Below are positions 44,667 through 53,938 of a stretch of 64,000 nt of DNA, one piece after another (position 1 is the stretch's first letter; every line of letters starts with the position of its first letter). The notes beneath the pieces were generated by a model. That model had not been told where the DNA came from. It saw only the letters and a list, made by a program, of their open reading frames with translations, and did no database searches. The position numbers and the translations under genes are program-made. The DNA is taken from positions 682,001-746,000 of the forward strand of contig DDFJ01000001.1 in NCBI GenBank assembly GCA_002337125.1, given 5' to 3'. This DNA is from Chitinophagaceae bacterium UBA1931 (lineage in GTDB: Bacteria > Bacteroidota > Bacteroidia > Chitinophagales > Chitinophagaceae).

Positions 44667-46157
44667 CTATTCTTTACTGTAATAAATACGCACATACATT
44701 CTTTGTGTCGGGTGTGTTCCTCCTCCCAGCTGAACTCTGCCATATGCCAGAGAATTAATTGCTGCACCACTTTGGTAGCCGTCAGAATATGTAGCGTAAT
44801 TAGGAGCCGATAATTTAAAATCCCGGTTTGTTGCATTTCCCTTCACAATATTCTGTACAAAACGGGTAATGTTCAGCTTATATTCTGCAACTGTGTTACC
44901 AGAGCCGTCAGTTATATAACTTGGAATGCCTCCGGTATAAGATGTATTGATATCATAAACATAAGTACCCAGTGTTGAGCTGTAAGTAAGACCAGCATAT
45001 CCAATGCTATCGTATGGAATATGCCTTGTATTACCATCGGCATCATAGCTGAACAAATGCAGTATTGGTTGATAAAGAATTTGTTCAATTGCTGATGGTC
45101 CCTGGTAAATTTGTCTTGCTACAAGTTCGGCTCTGTGAATGATGTAAGGCCTGTTTTTCATTGTATCAAGCCCTGGTATTTTAATTCTTACAGAGGTTCC
45201 GGGTGTCGTAAGCACATAAGCCATTGGTGCAGGCTGACCAGATGTTATTGTTGGTTTTGCAAGGCTTCCATTATAATTTCTGTAAATCTTGTTGGCATTA
45301 GCACTCCTGATTGTATCATTCACAAAAGTGAGCGTACGTACAGTTGTATCCCATGTTGTGGTAGTCACACCACGCATTTTATAACGGAAGTACAGGTTGA
45401 TTTTTGTATCAGCACCTGTTAAAGAGAAATAATGAAGTGCATTACCGCTTTGTGTTGAATCAGGAACCAATGCTAAACCGTTCAGGTATGTTTTGAAAAT
45501 TGAATCGTTTTGAAAAGCACCGGTTATATTATCCTGATCGAGTAACCACTGAGAAAAAGTGTTGTCTAAACGAATGCGTAGCTGGTTATAAATTGTATCA
45601 GTTTTATACGCAGCTTTATAACCTGTTCTTACACTATGAGATGAAAAGCTGGCAGAACCCAATAAATCGGCAGTTGAAAAATTAGCTGCCTGATTAAAAT
45701 GATACTTTACGTTTGATTTAAAAGTGGGATCAGTTATTTTATAAAGATTCACTTTAGAAATTGCATTTGTATCTCCATATGATCCGCTGAATGCAAGCGA
45801 CAGTACGCATGAATCAAGAAATAAACTGTCTTTTGAAACCGGGTAAGAGTAAGGATACAATGTTGGCAACATCTGGAAATACATCGACGCAGTTGTTGTT
45901 CCGTAAATCGGGTCATTGATAAATCCAACAAGGTGATCGGCACTTTTTGCAATGTAAGCTGTATCTGTTTCAATAAAAGAAGTTGTTGAAACAGGAAGCA
46001 TGATGGTGTCAGTAATTAAACCATCTGATCCAGGTAACAAATTTCCTCCCAAACGTGTTGTTTCCAGTTTTGTACAGCCGGAGAAAACAATCATCAGTAA
46101 TCCTGCAGCAACAAAATAAAGGTTTCTCCTTTTATAAGCAGAGCTAAAAAAATTCAT
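44667..46157 (-). CDS. DUF4270 family lipoprotein
   Basis: A 496-residue lipoprotein (VFSGC, Cys28). It has the DUF4270 opening GGNLLPGSDGL and LVGFINDPIYGTTTASMYFQ near residue 80, followed by a beta-rich body with LDSCVLSLAFSGSYGDT, and RMYVRIYYSKE at the end. The family is confined to Bacteroidota and its function is unknown; surface location is likely. The start at ATG 46157 follows from the signal peptide. It sits 16 bases downstream of the GT5-like gene and is probably co-transcribed with it. Confidence 0.9.
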   Translation of the reverse strand: MNFFSSAYKRRNLYFVAAGLLMIVFSGCTKLETTRLGGNLLPGSDGLITDTIMLPVSTTSFIETDTAYIAKSADHLVGFINDPIYGTTTASMYFQMLPTLYPYSYPVSKDSLFLDSCVLSLAFSGSYGDTNAISKVNLYKITDPTFKSNVKYHFNQAANFSTADLLGSASFSSHSVRTGYKAAYKTDTIYNQLRIRLDNTFSQWLLDQDNITGAFQNDSIFKTYLNGLALVPDSTQSGNALHYFSLTGADTKINLYFRYKMRGVTTTTWDTTVRTLTFVNDTIRSANANKIYRNYNGSLAKPTITSGQPAPMAYVLTTPGTSVRIKIPGLDTMKNRPYIIHRAELVARQIYQGPSAIEQILYQPILHLFSYDADGNTRHIPYDSIGYAGLTYSSTLGTYVYDINTSYTGGIPSYITDGSGNTVAEYKLNITRFVQNIVKGNATNRDFKLSAPNYATYSDGYQSGAAINSLAYGRVQLGGGTHPTQRMYVRIYYSKE

Positions 46158-46173
46158 ATGCAAAAAGACAAAA

Positions 46174-46992
46174 TTATTTCGACGAAAGGTCGGTATATAG
46201 TTGTAAATACTCTGTTAAATCACTATCGGGTCTAAATGGAATGACTTTCTTTCCACGCACTTTGCTGAATTCTTCCAGTAATTTTTTGTCAACTTTTTCA
46301 GCACCGAAAGTAATTGCATCAGCATAACTGGCGCCACCACGAAACATTGCAGTATTATTCGTGTCTTTATAAGGCTCAAGATCTTTGTCCTTGATATTGG
46401 CATGAATATTTGCAAGCTTCAGAAACTTAGCACCCAGTTTTTCTTTAAAGGTATTTTGACCAATAGTGAAAACGAGTTTACTGTTTCCAAAAACAGGTTC
46501 TTTTTTATAAGCTGTTTGCAGGTACATTGGAATAAGACCAGTCATCCAGCCACTGCAATGAATAATATCAGGAGGCCATCCGAATTTTTTTACGGTTTCA
46601 AGAGCTCCTTTACAGAAGAAAATTGTTCTGAGATCATTGTCATCAAACCACTTTTCATTTTCATCGTGATAAATGAATTTGCGTTTGAAGAAATCTTCGT
46701 TTTCAAGAAAATAAACCTGCAGCCTTGCATTTGGTAATGAAGCTACTTTGATCTGCAGTGGGTAATCATCATTATCTACTGAAACATTAATACCACTGAG
46801 GCGAACTACTTCGTGCAAACGGTGACGGCGTTCGTTAATTACACCGAAACGGGGCATTATGCAACGTATTTCAAATCCACCTTCGTTTGCTTTTATTGCC
46901 AATTGATTAACAATTGATGAGAAATCTGTTTCCTCCAGATATGGAGACATTTCGCTGGCAATAAATAAAATCCTTTTCTTTGCTGCTACCAT
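46174..46992 (-). CDS. Starch/glycogen synthase-like protein, N-terminal GT5 domain only
   Basis: A 272-residue protein that matches only the first Rossmann domain of GT5 starch synthases: KKRILFIASEMSPYLEETDF at the start, FEIRCIMPRFG, and DIIHCSGWMTGLIPMYL. A full synthase has about 480 residues with a second nucleotide-binding domain, which is absent; the protein ends with LQLYTDLSSK. The ADP-glucose-binding KxGGL motif is also missing and reads EETDFSS. A normal glycogen synthase activity is therefore doubtful. The gene is divergent from panC and followed by DUF4270, an order I remember as common in Bacteroidota, so the short form is probably conserved rather than truncated by accident. 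Confidence 0.85.
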   Translation of the reverse strand: MVAAKKRILFIASEMSPYLEETDFSSIVNQLAIKANEGGFEIRCIMPRFGVINERRHRLHEVVRLSGINVSVDNDDYPLQIKVASLPNARLQVYFLENEDFFKRKFIYHDENEKWFDDNDLRTIFFCKGALETVKKFGWPPDIIHCSGWMTGLIPMYLQTAYKKEPVFGNSKLVFTIGQNTFKEKLGAKFLKLANIHANIKDKDLEPYKDTNNTAMFRGGASYADAITFGAEKVDKKLLEEFSKVRGKKVIPFRPDSDLTEYLQLYTDLSSK

Positions 46993-47034
46993 TTGTGAAT
47001 GTTATAGAACCTTAAGCTTATTCTTTAAGGTGTG

Positions 47035-47042
47035 CAAAATTA
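47035..47042 (-). promoter_or_regulatory. -7 element for the GT5-like gene
   Basis: TAATTTTG on the minus strand, 43 bases before the start codon at 46992. A 7-bp inverted repeat (ACCTTAA and TTAAGGT) lies just downstream, between 47009 and 47031. Confidence 0.35.
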
Positions 47043-47101
47043 ATGGATTTTCACGAGATGGCTTGAAAAACAGGGTATTTAACTTCCAAAACCGGCATTT
47101 A

Positions 47102-47947
47102 ATGATCATTTTTCACGTTGCAGACGATATAAATAAGTTCCTCAAAACCAAACGCAATTCCGGCGTCAGAACGGGCTTTGTGCCTACAATGGGTGCATTA
47201 CACGCAGGCCATTTGTCACTGATTAATCAATCAAAAACCGAAACCGGATTTACTGTTTGCAGCATTTTTGTAAACCCTACCCAGTTTAACGATCCGAAAG
47301 ATTTTGAAAAATACCCGGTTACGCTGGATAATGATATCCTTCTTCTCGAAAGAGCCGGCTGTGATGTTTTGTTTCTTCCTACGGTGAAAGAAATTTATCC
47401 TTCGGGTACTTCACAACTCCCCCATTATGATCTGGGATATCTTGAATCTGTTCTGGAAGGAAAATACAGGCCCGGGCATTTCCAGGGAGTTTGCCAGGTT
47501 GTACAGCGGTTATTGGAAATTGTAGAACCCGATCAGTTGTTTTTGGGACAAAAAGATTTTCAGCAGTGTATGGTAATTAAGCGAATGATTGATTTAACCC
47601 AACTTCCTGTAAGCATCAGCATTTGCCCAACGCTTCGTGAAAACGACGGGTTGGCAATGAGCAGCCGCAATATGCGGTTGAACAAAGCTGAACGGGAAAC
47701 AGCTGTTGAAATTTATCAAACATTAATGATGATGAAGCAACAACTGCAAGCCGGATCTGTTATACAAATAAAGAAACAGGCAGAAGATAACTTGTTGCAA
47801 AAAGGATTTAAACCTGATTATGCTGAACTTGCAAATGCTGATACACTTGAATTAATTGATGAATGGAATGGAAAAGATAAAGTTGTAGCATTAATTGCAG
47901 CTTATCTTAACGAAGTGCGGCTGATTGATAATATGCTTATTGCCTAG
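47102..47947 (+). CDS. panC: Pantothenate synthetase PanC
   Basis: A 281-residue enzyme with VPTMGALHAGHLSLI (the HxGH ATP-binding motif), FVNPTQFNDPKDFEKYP, YRPGHFQGVCQVVQRL, LFLGQKDFQQ and LAMSSRNMRL. It joins pantoate and beta-alanine to make pantothenate. The frame extends 24 codons further up to GTG/TTG-type starts, but ATG 47102 fits the family. PanD follows after 38 bases and PanB lies 5 kb away, so the pantothenate route is nearly complete in this window. Confidence 0.96.
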   Translation: MIIFHVADDINKFLKTKRNSGVRTGFVPTMGALHAGHLSLINQSKTETGFTVCSIFVNPTQFNDPKDFEKYPVTLDNDILLLERAGCDVLFLPTVKEIYPSGTSQLPHYDLGYLESVLEGKYRPGHFQGVCQVVQRLLEIVEPDQLFLGQKDFQQCMVIKRMIDLTQLPVSISICPTLRENDGLAMSSRNMRLNKAERETAVEIYQTLMMMKQQLQAGSVIQIKKQAEDNLLQKGFKPDYAELANADTLELIDEWNGKDKVVALIAAYLNEVRLIDNMLIA

Positions 47948-47985
47948 TGACTTATTCTTCGGAATAATACTTATAACTTTGTTTT

Positions 47986-48330
47986 ATGGAAATTGAAGTA
48001 CTGAAATCTAAAATACACCGGATTGCGATAACAGAAGCCAACCTTCATTATATTGGAAGCCTTACTTTGGATGAAGATTTAATGGATGCTGCCAATATTA
48101 TTGAAAACGAAAAGGTGCAGGTGGTAAATGTAAATAACGGTACAAGACTTGAAACGTATGTAATTAAAGGAAAACGTGGAAGTGGTGTATGTTGCTTAAA
48201 TGGTCCTGCAGCAAGACAAGGAAGTGTTGGTGATGTGGTGATCATTATTTCGTATGCAACCATGCAATTTGAAGTGGCCAAAACATTTAAACCCTGGCTG
48301 GTGTTTCCAAAAGAAGCAAACAAACTCTGA
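47986..48330 (+). CDS. panD: Aspartate 1-decarboxylase PanD
   Basis: A 114-residue proenzyme. It cleaves itself between Gly24 and Ser25 (HYIGSLTLD) to form the pyruvoyl cofactor. VNNGTRLETYVIKG and CCLNGPAARQGSVGDVVIII are typical. It makes beta-alanine from aspartate for PanC, encoded just upstream. The next gene starts 19 bases downstream. Confidence 0.97.
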   Translation: MEIEVLKSKIHRIAITEANLHYIGSLTLDEDLMDAANIIENEKVQVVNVNNGTRLETYVIKGKRGSGVCCLNGPAARQGSVGDVVIIISYATMQFEVAKTFKPWLVFPKEANKL

Positions 48331-48348
48331 TACCTACTCTGATTTCTT

Positions 48349-49425
48349 ATGCTGAAAAAAAGACTCATCGTTGCTTTACAGTTCATTTTCTTTCTTGGGC
48401 TGGGAATCTTCCTTGTTTGGTGGATGGCAAGAGGTATTGATGATAATGGATGGAAGCAGATAAGAGAATCATTGCGGCATGCAAAATACTGGTTGTTTTT
48501 ACCTGTATTACTGATGATGTTGTTCAGCCATTACATCAGGGCTCTACGTTGGAAGATTTTAATGGAGCCACTTGGTCATAAGCCAAGCATCTTTCTTGTG
48601 TTTAATGCGGTGATGGTTGGATATTTTGCCAACCTGTTATTTCCCCGTCTGGGCGAAGTGCTTAAATGCACCATCCTTGCCCGTTACGAAAAAGTTGGTC
48701 CCGATAAACTTATCGGAACAATCGTTGCCGAGAGAGCAATTGATGTAGTGAGCCTGCTCGTCATCTTTTTTCTCACAATTGTTTTGCAGATTGATGTAGT
48801 AGGCGAATATGCACTTACACTTTTACGTACTGCATTTAATAATGGTGAAAAGGGATTTTCTTTATCACGTACATTAACCATACTTGGAATTATCATTGCA
48901 GTAATTGCAGTTTTTTATTTTTTATTAACCCGTTTAAAGCATATCGGGTTTGTTCAGAAAATAAGGAATATCCTCAAAGGAATTTTAAGTGGTGTTGCAA
49001 GTGTGCGTTACATGAAAAAAAGAGGATTGTTTATTTTTTATTCTGTTCTTATCTGGACATTATACTTAATGAGTGCCCGCATTGGTTTCTATGCATTACA
49101 GGAAGTTTCACACCTCGGTATTAAACCGGCTTTGTCCATCATTTCATTTGGAAGTATTGGGATGATTGTAACGCAGGGAGGCATTGGTGCTTACCAGTAT
49201 GCTGTACAGGAAACGCTTGCACTTTATGGTATTGATAAAATAACCGGTTTTATTTTTGGATGGATATTGTGGCTGGCACAAACAGCAGTGATATTAGTTG
49301 GCGGAGTTTTTTGCGCTGCCCTCCTTCCGTTTATGCACAAAAAAACTCCTGAAGAAATTTTAGAAGAAGAAAAAGAAACCTTGGCCGTAGAACCTACTCT
49401 TCATCACCAAAACGATGAGTCATGA
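48349..49425 (+). CDS. Flippase-like membrane protein (AglD/MprF N-domain family)
   Basis: A 358-residue membrane protein with about seven to eight helices. It carries the signs of the lysylphosphatidylglycerol synthase transmembrane family: YIRALRWKILMEP, MVGYFANLLFPRLGEVLKC, IGTIVAERAIDVVSL and ITQGGIGAYQYAV-like SFGSIGMIVTQGGIG. It lacks any transferase domain. Relatives may flip lipids or lipid-linked sugars. Its last codons overlap the start of the heptose nucleotidyltransferase gene by four bases, which suggests a link with envelope glycan building. Confidence 0.88.
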   Translation: MLKKRLIVALQFIFFLGLGIFLVWWMARGIDDNGWKQIRESLRHAKYWLFLPVLLMMLFSHYIRALRWKILMEPLGHKPSIFLVFNAVMVGYFANLLFPRLGEVLKCTILARYEKVGPDKLIGTIVAERAIDVVSLLVIFFLTIVLQIDVVGEYALTLLRTAFNNGEKGFSLSRTLTILGIIIAVIAVFYFLLTRLKHIGFVQKIRNILKGILSGVASVRYMKKRGLFIFYSVLIWTLYLMSARIGFYALQEVSHLGIKPALSIISFGSIGMIVTQGGIGAYQYAVQETLALYGIDKITGFIFGWILWLAQTAVILVGGVFCAALLPFMHKKTPEEILEEEKETLAVEPTLHHQNDES

Positions 49426-49913
49426 AAGCGGTAACACATATCAGGGAAAAAATACTGAATGCTGAACAGTTGCATCAGCAGCTCAAACGCTGGAAAACAT
49501 TCGGCAAAACAATTGCTTTTACCAATGGTTGCTTTGATATTCTTCATGCCGGTCATATTCATTCACTTTCACAGGCGGCATCCTTTGGCGACATTTTAAT
49601 TGTCGGGCTTAATTCGGATGCTTCAACCAAGCGGCTGAAAGGTGAAGGTCGCCCGGTGAATAATGAAGATAACAGGGCTTTAATGCTGGCTTCATTATTT
49701 ATGGTTGATGCTGTTGTGTTATTTGATGAAGATACTCCCCAGCAACTGATTACTACTGTAATGCCCGATGTTCTTGTGAAAGGTGGTGATTATACAATTG
49801 ATACAATTGTTGGAGCAAAAGAGGTGATTGCAAACGGAGGAAAGGTTGAAGTAATTCCTCTTGTTGAAGGGTTATCTACAACCAACCTGCTCAAAAAAAT
49901 CGAAACACTTTAG
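49422..49913 (+). CDS. rfaE2: ADP-heptose synthase nucleotidyltransferase RfaE2
   Basis: A 163-residue cytidylyltransferase-like protein with TNGCFDILHAGHIHSLSQA (HxGH), VGLNSDASTKRLKGEGRPV, and the lysine of VLVKGGDYTIDTIVGA. It transfers AMP to D-glycero-beta-D-manno-heptose 1-phosphate in lipopolysaccharide core synthesis, corresponding to the second domain of E. coli HldE. No kinase domain is fused. It overlaps the flippase-like gene by four bases. Confidence 0.93.
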   Translation: MKAVTHIREKILNAEQLHQQLKRWKTFGKTIAFTNGCFDILHAGHIHSLSQAASFGDILIVGLNSDASTKRLKGEGRPVNNEDNRALMLASLFMVDAVVLFDEDTPQQLITTVMPDVLVKGGDYTIDTIVGAKEVIANGGKVEVIPLVEGLSTTNLLKKIETL

Positions 49914-49927
49914 CAGCATAAAACTTA

Positions 49928-49979
49928 ACGTTGGGTAAATCTTCTGCTTCTTATTTTTACTGAAAGTAAAAAACAACGT
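49928..49979 (+). promoter_or_regulatory. Hairpin leader before ppk1
   Basis: An 8-bp stem (49954-49961 with 49965-49972, 3-base loop) enclosed by a 6-bp outer pairing (49928-49933 with 49974-49979). It ends two bases before the ppk1 start codon, so it could affect initiation. A terminator for the upstream operon is the alternative, although a T run is missing. Confidence 0.35.
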
Positions 49980-49981
49980 GT

Positions 49982-52081
49982 ATGGCTTTAGAAAAACGAA
50001 GGACGATTGTTCGAGACATCAGCTGGCTTTCTTTCAATGCAAGGGTTTTACAGGAAGCAAATGATCCGTCTGTTTCACTTCGTGACCGTGTTCGCTTTCT
50101 CGGCATTTTTTCAAACAACCTCGATGAATTTTTCCGTGTACGTGTTGCTACATTAAAACGTATGGCCGAGTTCAGGGAAAAGAGCCGGGGTAAAATGCAC
50201 CTTGAAAAAAATCCACAACAAATACTTGAGCAGATACAGGAAGTTGTTCTGCAGCAACAGAATGAATTCAACCGTATCTGGAACCAGGTGCAACAGGAAC
50301 TGAAAAGAGAAAAAATTTTCCTGGTAACCGAAAAGCAACTGAATAAGGAACAGAAAAAATTTGTTGAAACTTTTTTTGATGAAGAAATAAGGCAGGAAGT
50401 TATTCCGCAAATGATCGAGAGCAATCCGCAAACTCCTTACATGCGTGAACGTTCACTTTATCTTGCTGTAGCCATGAGCGATAAAGCAAATGCATATAAA
50501 AAGAAATATGCGTTGATTGAAGTTCCGGCAAAATATAAACGCAGGTTTGTAAAATTGCCTTCAGTTGCCGGCGAGCATTATATCATACTGATGGAAGATG
50601 TAATCCGTCACTGTTTACCCAAAATATTTTCTTTTCTTGGTTTCAACGAATACAAAGCACATATTATTAAAGTAACCAAGGATGCAGAAATTGATTTAGA
50701 CAGTGATGTGAGTTCAAGCTTCATTCAAAAAATTGAAAAAGGTGTAAAGAACCGACGCAAAGGAAAGCCGGTTCGCTTTTTATACGATAAAGAAATTGAT
50801 GCAGGTTTGCTGGAGTATTTAATCAGGCGGTTAAACATTTCCAAACGTGATAATATTATTCCCGGTGGAAGAATACACAACTTCCGTCACTTTATGGATT
50901 TTCCCGGCGATGTTTTCTCTGTAAAACATGAACGAAAAAAGCCATTTCCCCACCCTGCATTAAAAAAAACAATCCGTGTTACTGATGAAATCCTGAAACA
51001 GGATATTCTGCTGCACTTCCCTTATCATTCGTTTGATTCATTGATTGACCTGTTGCGTGAAGCAGCTATGGATCCCGACGTAAAAGAAATTAAAATAACT
51101 GCTTACAGACTGGCTGATACTTCAAAAATCATCAATGCATTAATCAATGCTGCACGTAATGGTAAAAAAGTAACAGTGATGCTTGAACTGCGTGCCCGTT
51201 TTGATGAAGAAGCAAATCTGTACTGGAAAGAACGTCTGGAAGAAGAAGGTGTGAAAGTATTGATTGGTGTGCCAAACATGAAAGTACACGCCAAGCTTTG
51301 TCTTATAAAAAAACGTGTACACAACAAAACCATTCAATATGGCTTTGTAAGTACAGGAAATTTAAATGAAGGAACAGCGAAAGTATATGGCGATCATTGT
51401 TTACTTACCTGCAACCGTAAGATCATGGCCGACATTAACCGTATTTTCAGCTACCTCGATAAACCTTTGATTAGCCGGATGAAGTTGCTGCGTCAATGTA
51501 AAGCATTGGTAGTTTGCCCAACAGGAATGCGCAGGCAATTGCTGAAATTGATTGATACAGAAATCAGGAACGCAAGAAAAAAAGTACCTGCATCAATGAT
51601 ACTGAAGATGAACAGTCTCAGCGATGATCTGTTGATTGAAAAATTGTATGAAGCAGCGAAAGCAGGAGTTGAAATAAAATTAATTGTACGGGGTATTTTC
51701 TGTATGCTTACCGAAAACAAAAAGTTCAGGAAAGATCCAACAGCCATCAGTATTGTTGATCAGTACCTCGAACACAGCCGTGTGTTGATATTTCACAACA
51801 ATGGTAAACCAAAAGTTTATCTATCTTCGGCCGACTGGATGGTTCGTAATCTTGACCACCGCATTGAAGCAGCTGCAGAAATTACAAATGCTTCAATTAA
51901 ACAGGAATTGATTGATTATGTAAACATCCAGCTGAAAGATAATGTGAAAGCGAGAATATTGGATAACGACCTGGAAAATAAATATGTGAAACGTAAGGGA
52001 AAAACAATTCGTTCGCAGGTTGAAATTTACAATTATCTCAATCAAAAAAATCCGAAACAAATTGAAACTGGCAGCAATTGA
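49982..52081 (+). CDS. ppk1: Polyphosphate kinase 1
   Basis: A 699-residue enzyme with the four PPK1 domains: the N-domain (RDISWLSFNARVLQEA, IFSNNLDEFFRVRVA), the head domain, and two C-terminal phospholipase-D-like domains. His436 in KVHAKLCL is the residue that takes the phosphate and His598 in EHSRVL is the second active-site His, matching H435 and H592 of E. coli. It forms polyphosphate from ATP. The exopolyphosphatase gene overlaps its 3' end, giving a make-and-break pair. Confidence 0.97.
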   Translation: MALEKRRTIVRDISWLSFNARVLQEANDPSVSLRDRVRFLGIFSNNLDEFFRVRVATLKRMAEFREKSRGKMHLEKNPQQILEQIQEVVLQQQNEFNRIWNQVQQELKREKIFLVTEKQLNKEQKKFVETFFDEEIRQEVIPQMIESNPQTPYMRERSLYLAVAMSDKANAYKKKYALIEVPAKYKRRFVKLPSVAGEHYIILMEDVIRHCLPKIFSFLGFNEYKAHIIKVTKDAEIDLDSDVSSSFIQKIEKGVKNRRKGKPVRFLYDKEIDAGLLEYLIRRLNISKRDNIIPGGRIHNFRHFMDFPGDVFSVKHERKKPFPHPALKKTIRVTDEILKQDILLHFPYHSFDSLIDLLREAAMDPDVKEIKITAYRLADTSKIINALINAARNGKKVTVMLELRARFDEEANLYWKERLEEEGVKVLIGVPNMKVHAKLCLIKKRVHNKTIQYGFVSTGNLNEGTAKVYGDHCLLTCNRKIMADINRIFSYLDKPLISRMKLLRQCKALVVCPTGMRRQLLKLIDTEIRNARKKVPASMILKMNSLSDDLLIEKLYEAAKAGVEIKLIVRGIFCMLTENKKFRKDPTAISIVDQYLEHSRVLIFHNNGKPKVYLSSADWMVRNLDHRIEAAAEITNASIKQELIDYVNIQLKDNVKARILDNDLENKYVKRKGKTIRSQVEIYNYLNQKNPKQIETGSN

Positions 52082-52973
52082 TATAGGAAGTAACGCAGCA
52101 AGACTGCTGATTACAGAAGTAGTTGAAAATGGTAAATCTCAGCCACAGTTTAATAAACTTAACCTGGTACGTGTTCCCCTGCGTTTAGGATTTGATGTGT
52201 TTGAAACGGGTGATATTCCCAAAACAAAAATCAACAAAGTTGTTGAAACAATTAAAGCATACAAACACCTGCTGAGTATTTATGATGTTAATTATGTAAA
52301 AGCTTGTGCAACATCTGCTATGCGTGATGCTAAGAATGCTCCTGAAATCATCCGCAAAGTAAAACTGGAAACAGGTATTGAAATCAAGGTTATCAGTGGA
52401 GATGAAGAAGCTTCTTTTATTTACGAAAATCATATTGCTGAAAATTTAGAAAAAGATCACTCCTACCTCTACATTGATGTAGGCGGCGGAAGTACAGAAC
52501 TCACTTTCTTTAGCGGGGGGAAATTAATTTTCAAGGAATCGTTCAATATCGGAACAATCCGTTTACTGAAAGGATTGGTGGAAGAAAAGCAATGGGATGA
52601 GATGAAAAATTTCCTGAAGATCAGTACAAAGGGGCACAGCGATATTATTGCAATAGGCTCAGGTGGAAATATTAACAAAGTATTTTCCTTGTCAAAACGA
52701 AAAGATGGGAAGCCGCTATCACTTGAATTACTTCGTGATTTTTATAAAGAGCTGAGTATTCTTACAATTGATGAACGTATAAAAATTCACAAGCTTCGTG
52801 AAGACAGGGCCGATGTAATTGTTCCTGCATTGCAGATTTATATTAATGTAATGCGCTGGACAGATACAGAAAATATATATGTTCCAAAGATCGGTTTGGC
52901 CGATGGTCTTGTTCACATTCTATATGATGAAGTAAAAAAGAAGAAGTTTGATTCATCAACTGTAATTTTGTAG
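52062..52973 (+). CDS. ppx: Ppx/GppA-type exopolyphosphatase
   Basis: A 303-residue protein of the actin-like ATPase superfamily. It has LAAIDIGSNAARLLI (phosphate 1 loop), ISGDEEASFIY, YIDVGGGSTELTFF (phosphate 2 loop) and AIGSGGNINKVF. It releases phosphate from polyphosphate or acts on pppGpp. The start is TTG 52062, which gives the usual MKLAAIDIGSN opening and overlaps ppk1 by 20 bases in another frame; a longer start at TTG 52020 would add 14 residues with no family counterpart. The C-terminal helical extension of the long Ppx form is absent. Confidence 0.92.
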   Translation: MKLAAIDIGSNAARLLITEVVENGKSQPQFNKLNLVRVPLRLGFDVFETGDIPKTKINKVVETIKAYKHLLSIYDVNYVKACATSAMRDAKNAPEIIRKVKLETGIEIKVISGDEEASFIYENHIAENLEKDHSYLYIDVGGGSTELTFFSGGKLIFKESFNIGTIRLLKGLVEEKQWDEMKNFLKISTKGHSDIIAIGSGGNINKVFSLSKRKDGKPLSLELLRDFYKELSILTIDERIKIHKLREDRADVIVPALQIYINVMRWTDTENIYVPKIGLADGLVHILYDEVKKKKFDSSTVIL

Positions 52974-53000
52974 CAACTTTCATCTCTTCAATTTTTTTCC

Positions 53001-53816
53001 ATGTCAGTGAATAAAGAAGTAAAACGCATTACCACCAACACGCTTCAGAAAATGAAAGCATCTGGTGAAAAAATTTCCATGCTCACTGCTTACGATTATT
53101 CATTTGCAGGAATTTTTGATGCAGCAGGAATTGATATTATTCTTGTTGGCGATAGTGCAAGTAATGTAATGGCAGGTCATGAAACAACATTACCTATTAC
53201 ACTCGATCAGATGATTTATCATGCACAGTCTGTAATACGTGCAATAAACCGTTGTCTTGTTGTGGTTGATCTTCCTTTCGGTACTTATCAATCCAATTCA
53301 GACATTGCACTTGCTTCTGCTATACGTATTATGAAAGAAACAGGTGCACATGCAATTAAGTTAGAAGGTGGTGAAGAAGCAGTTGATTCCATTAAACGCA
53401 TTGTTGCAGCTGGTATTCCTGTAATGGGTCATTTAGGATTAACTCCTCAATCGATATATAAATTCGGAACATATACTGTTCGTGCAAAGGAAGAAGCTGA
53501 AGCTGATAAATTGCGCAACGATGCATTGCTGTTGCAGGAAGCCGGATGCTTTGCAACTGTTTTGGAAAAAATTCCTGCAACACTGGCAAAAGAAGTTTCA
53601 CAAAGTTTGCATATCCCAACTATTGGCATCGGTGCCGGTGGTTATTGTGATGGACAAGTATTGGTAATGCATGATATGCTTGGTATTAATACTGAATTCA
53701 AACCACGTTTTCTCCGTCAGTATCTTAACCTGCACCCATTAATTACAGGAGCAGTGCAGCAATACATCAAAGATGTTAAGAGTAACGATTTTCCCAATGA
53801 AAATGAATCGTATTGA
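53001..53816 (+). CDS. panB: 3-methyl-2-oxobutanoate hydroxymethyltransferase PanB
   Basis: A 271-residue TIM-barrel enzyme with KISMLTAYDYSFAGIFDAAG, ILVGDSASNVMAGHETTLPI, VVDLPFGTYQ, AIKLEGGEEAV, GHLGLTPQSI and IGIGAGGYCDGQVLVMHDML. It adds a hydroxymethyl group from methylene-tetrahydrofolate to ketoisovalerate, the first step to pantoate. Together with PanC and PanD in this window it covers three of the four pantothenate enzymes; no panE is visible. It starts 28 bases after ppx and may be part of that operon. Confidence 0.97.
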   Translation: MSVNKEVKRITTNTLQKMKASGEKISMLTAYDYSFAGIFDAAGIDIILVGDSASNVMAGHETTLPITLDQMIYHAQSVIRAINRCLVVVDLPFGTYQSNSDIALASAIRIMKETGAHAIKLEGGEEAVDSIKRIVAAGIPVMGHLGLTPQSIYKFGTYTVRAKEEAEADKLRNDALLLQEAGCFATVLEKIPATLAKEVSQSLHIPTIGIGAGGYCDGQVLVMHDMLGINTEFKPRFLRQYLNLHPLITGAVQQYIKDVKSNDFPNENESY

Positions 53817-53846
53817 TAATGTTATAGTTAAACCGGTTGCATAGTG

Positions 53847-53871
53847 AATGTGTAAAATAGTTTTACACATT
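53847..53871. other. Perfect 11-bp hairpin between panB and the TonB receptor gene
   Basis: 53847-53857 pairs with 53861-53871 around a 3-base loop. The stem is AT-rich and has no T run after it, so it is either a weak terminator for panB or an operator for the following gene. Confidence 0.5.
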
Positions 53872-53930
53872 TCGTGTTTATCTCAACAATATCATGACAT
53901 TGTTTCTGATGATTTACATCTATCCTCTCC

Positions 53931-53938
53931 TATCTTTG
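53931..53938 (+). promoter_or_regulatory. -7 element upstream of the TonB receptor gene
   Basis: A perfect TAnnTTTG (TATCTTTG), about 105 bases before the start codon. The -33 box is not clear. Confidence 0.35.

Noticed and set aside
49957..50424. Minus-strand 155-codon frame rich in Cys and Ser
   Set aside because: It is the antisense shadow of the ppk1 N-terminal domain.
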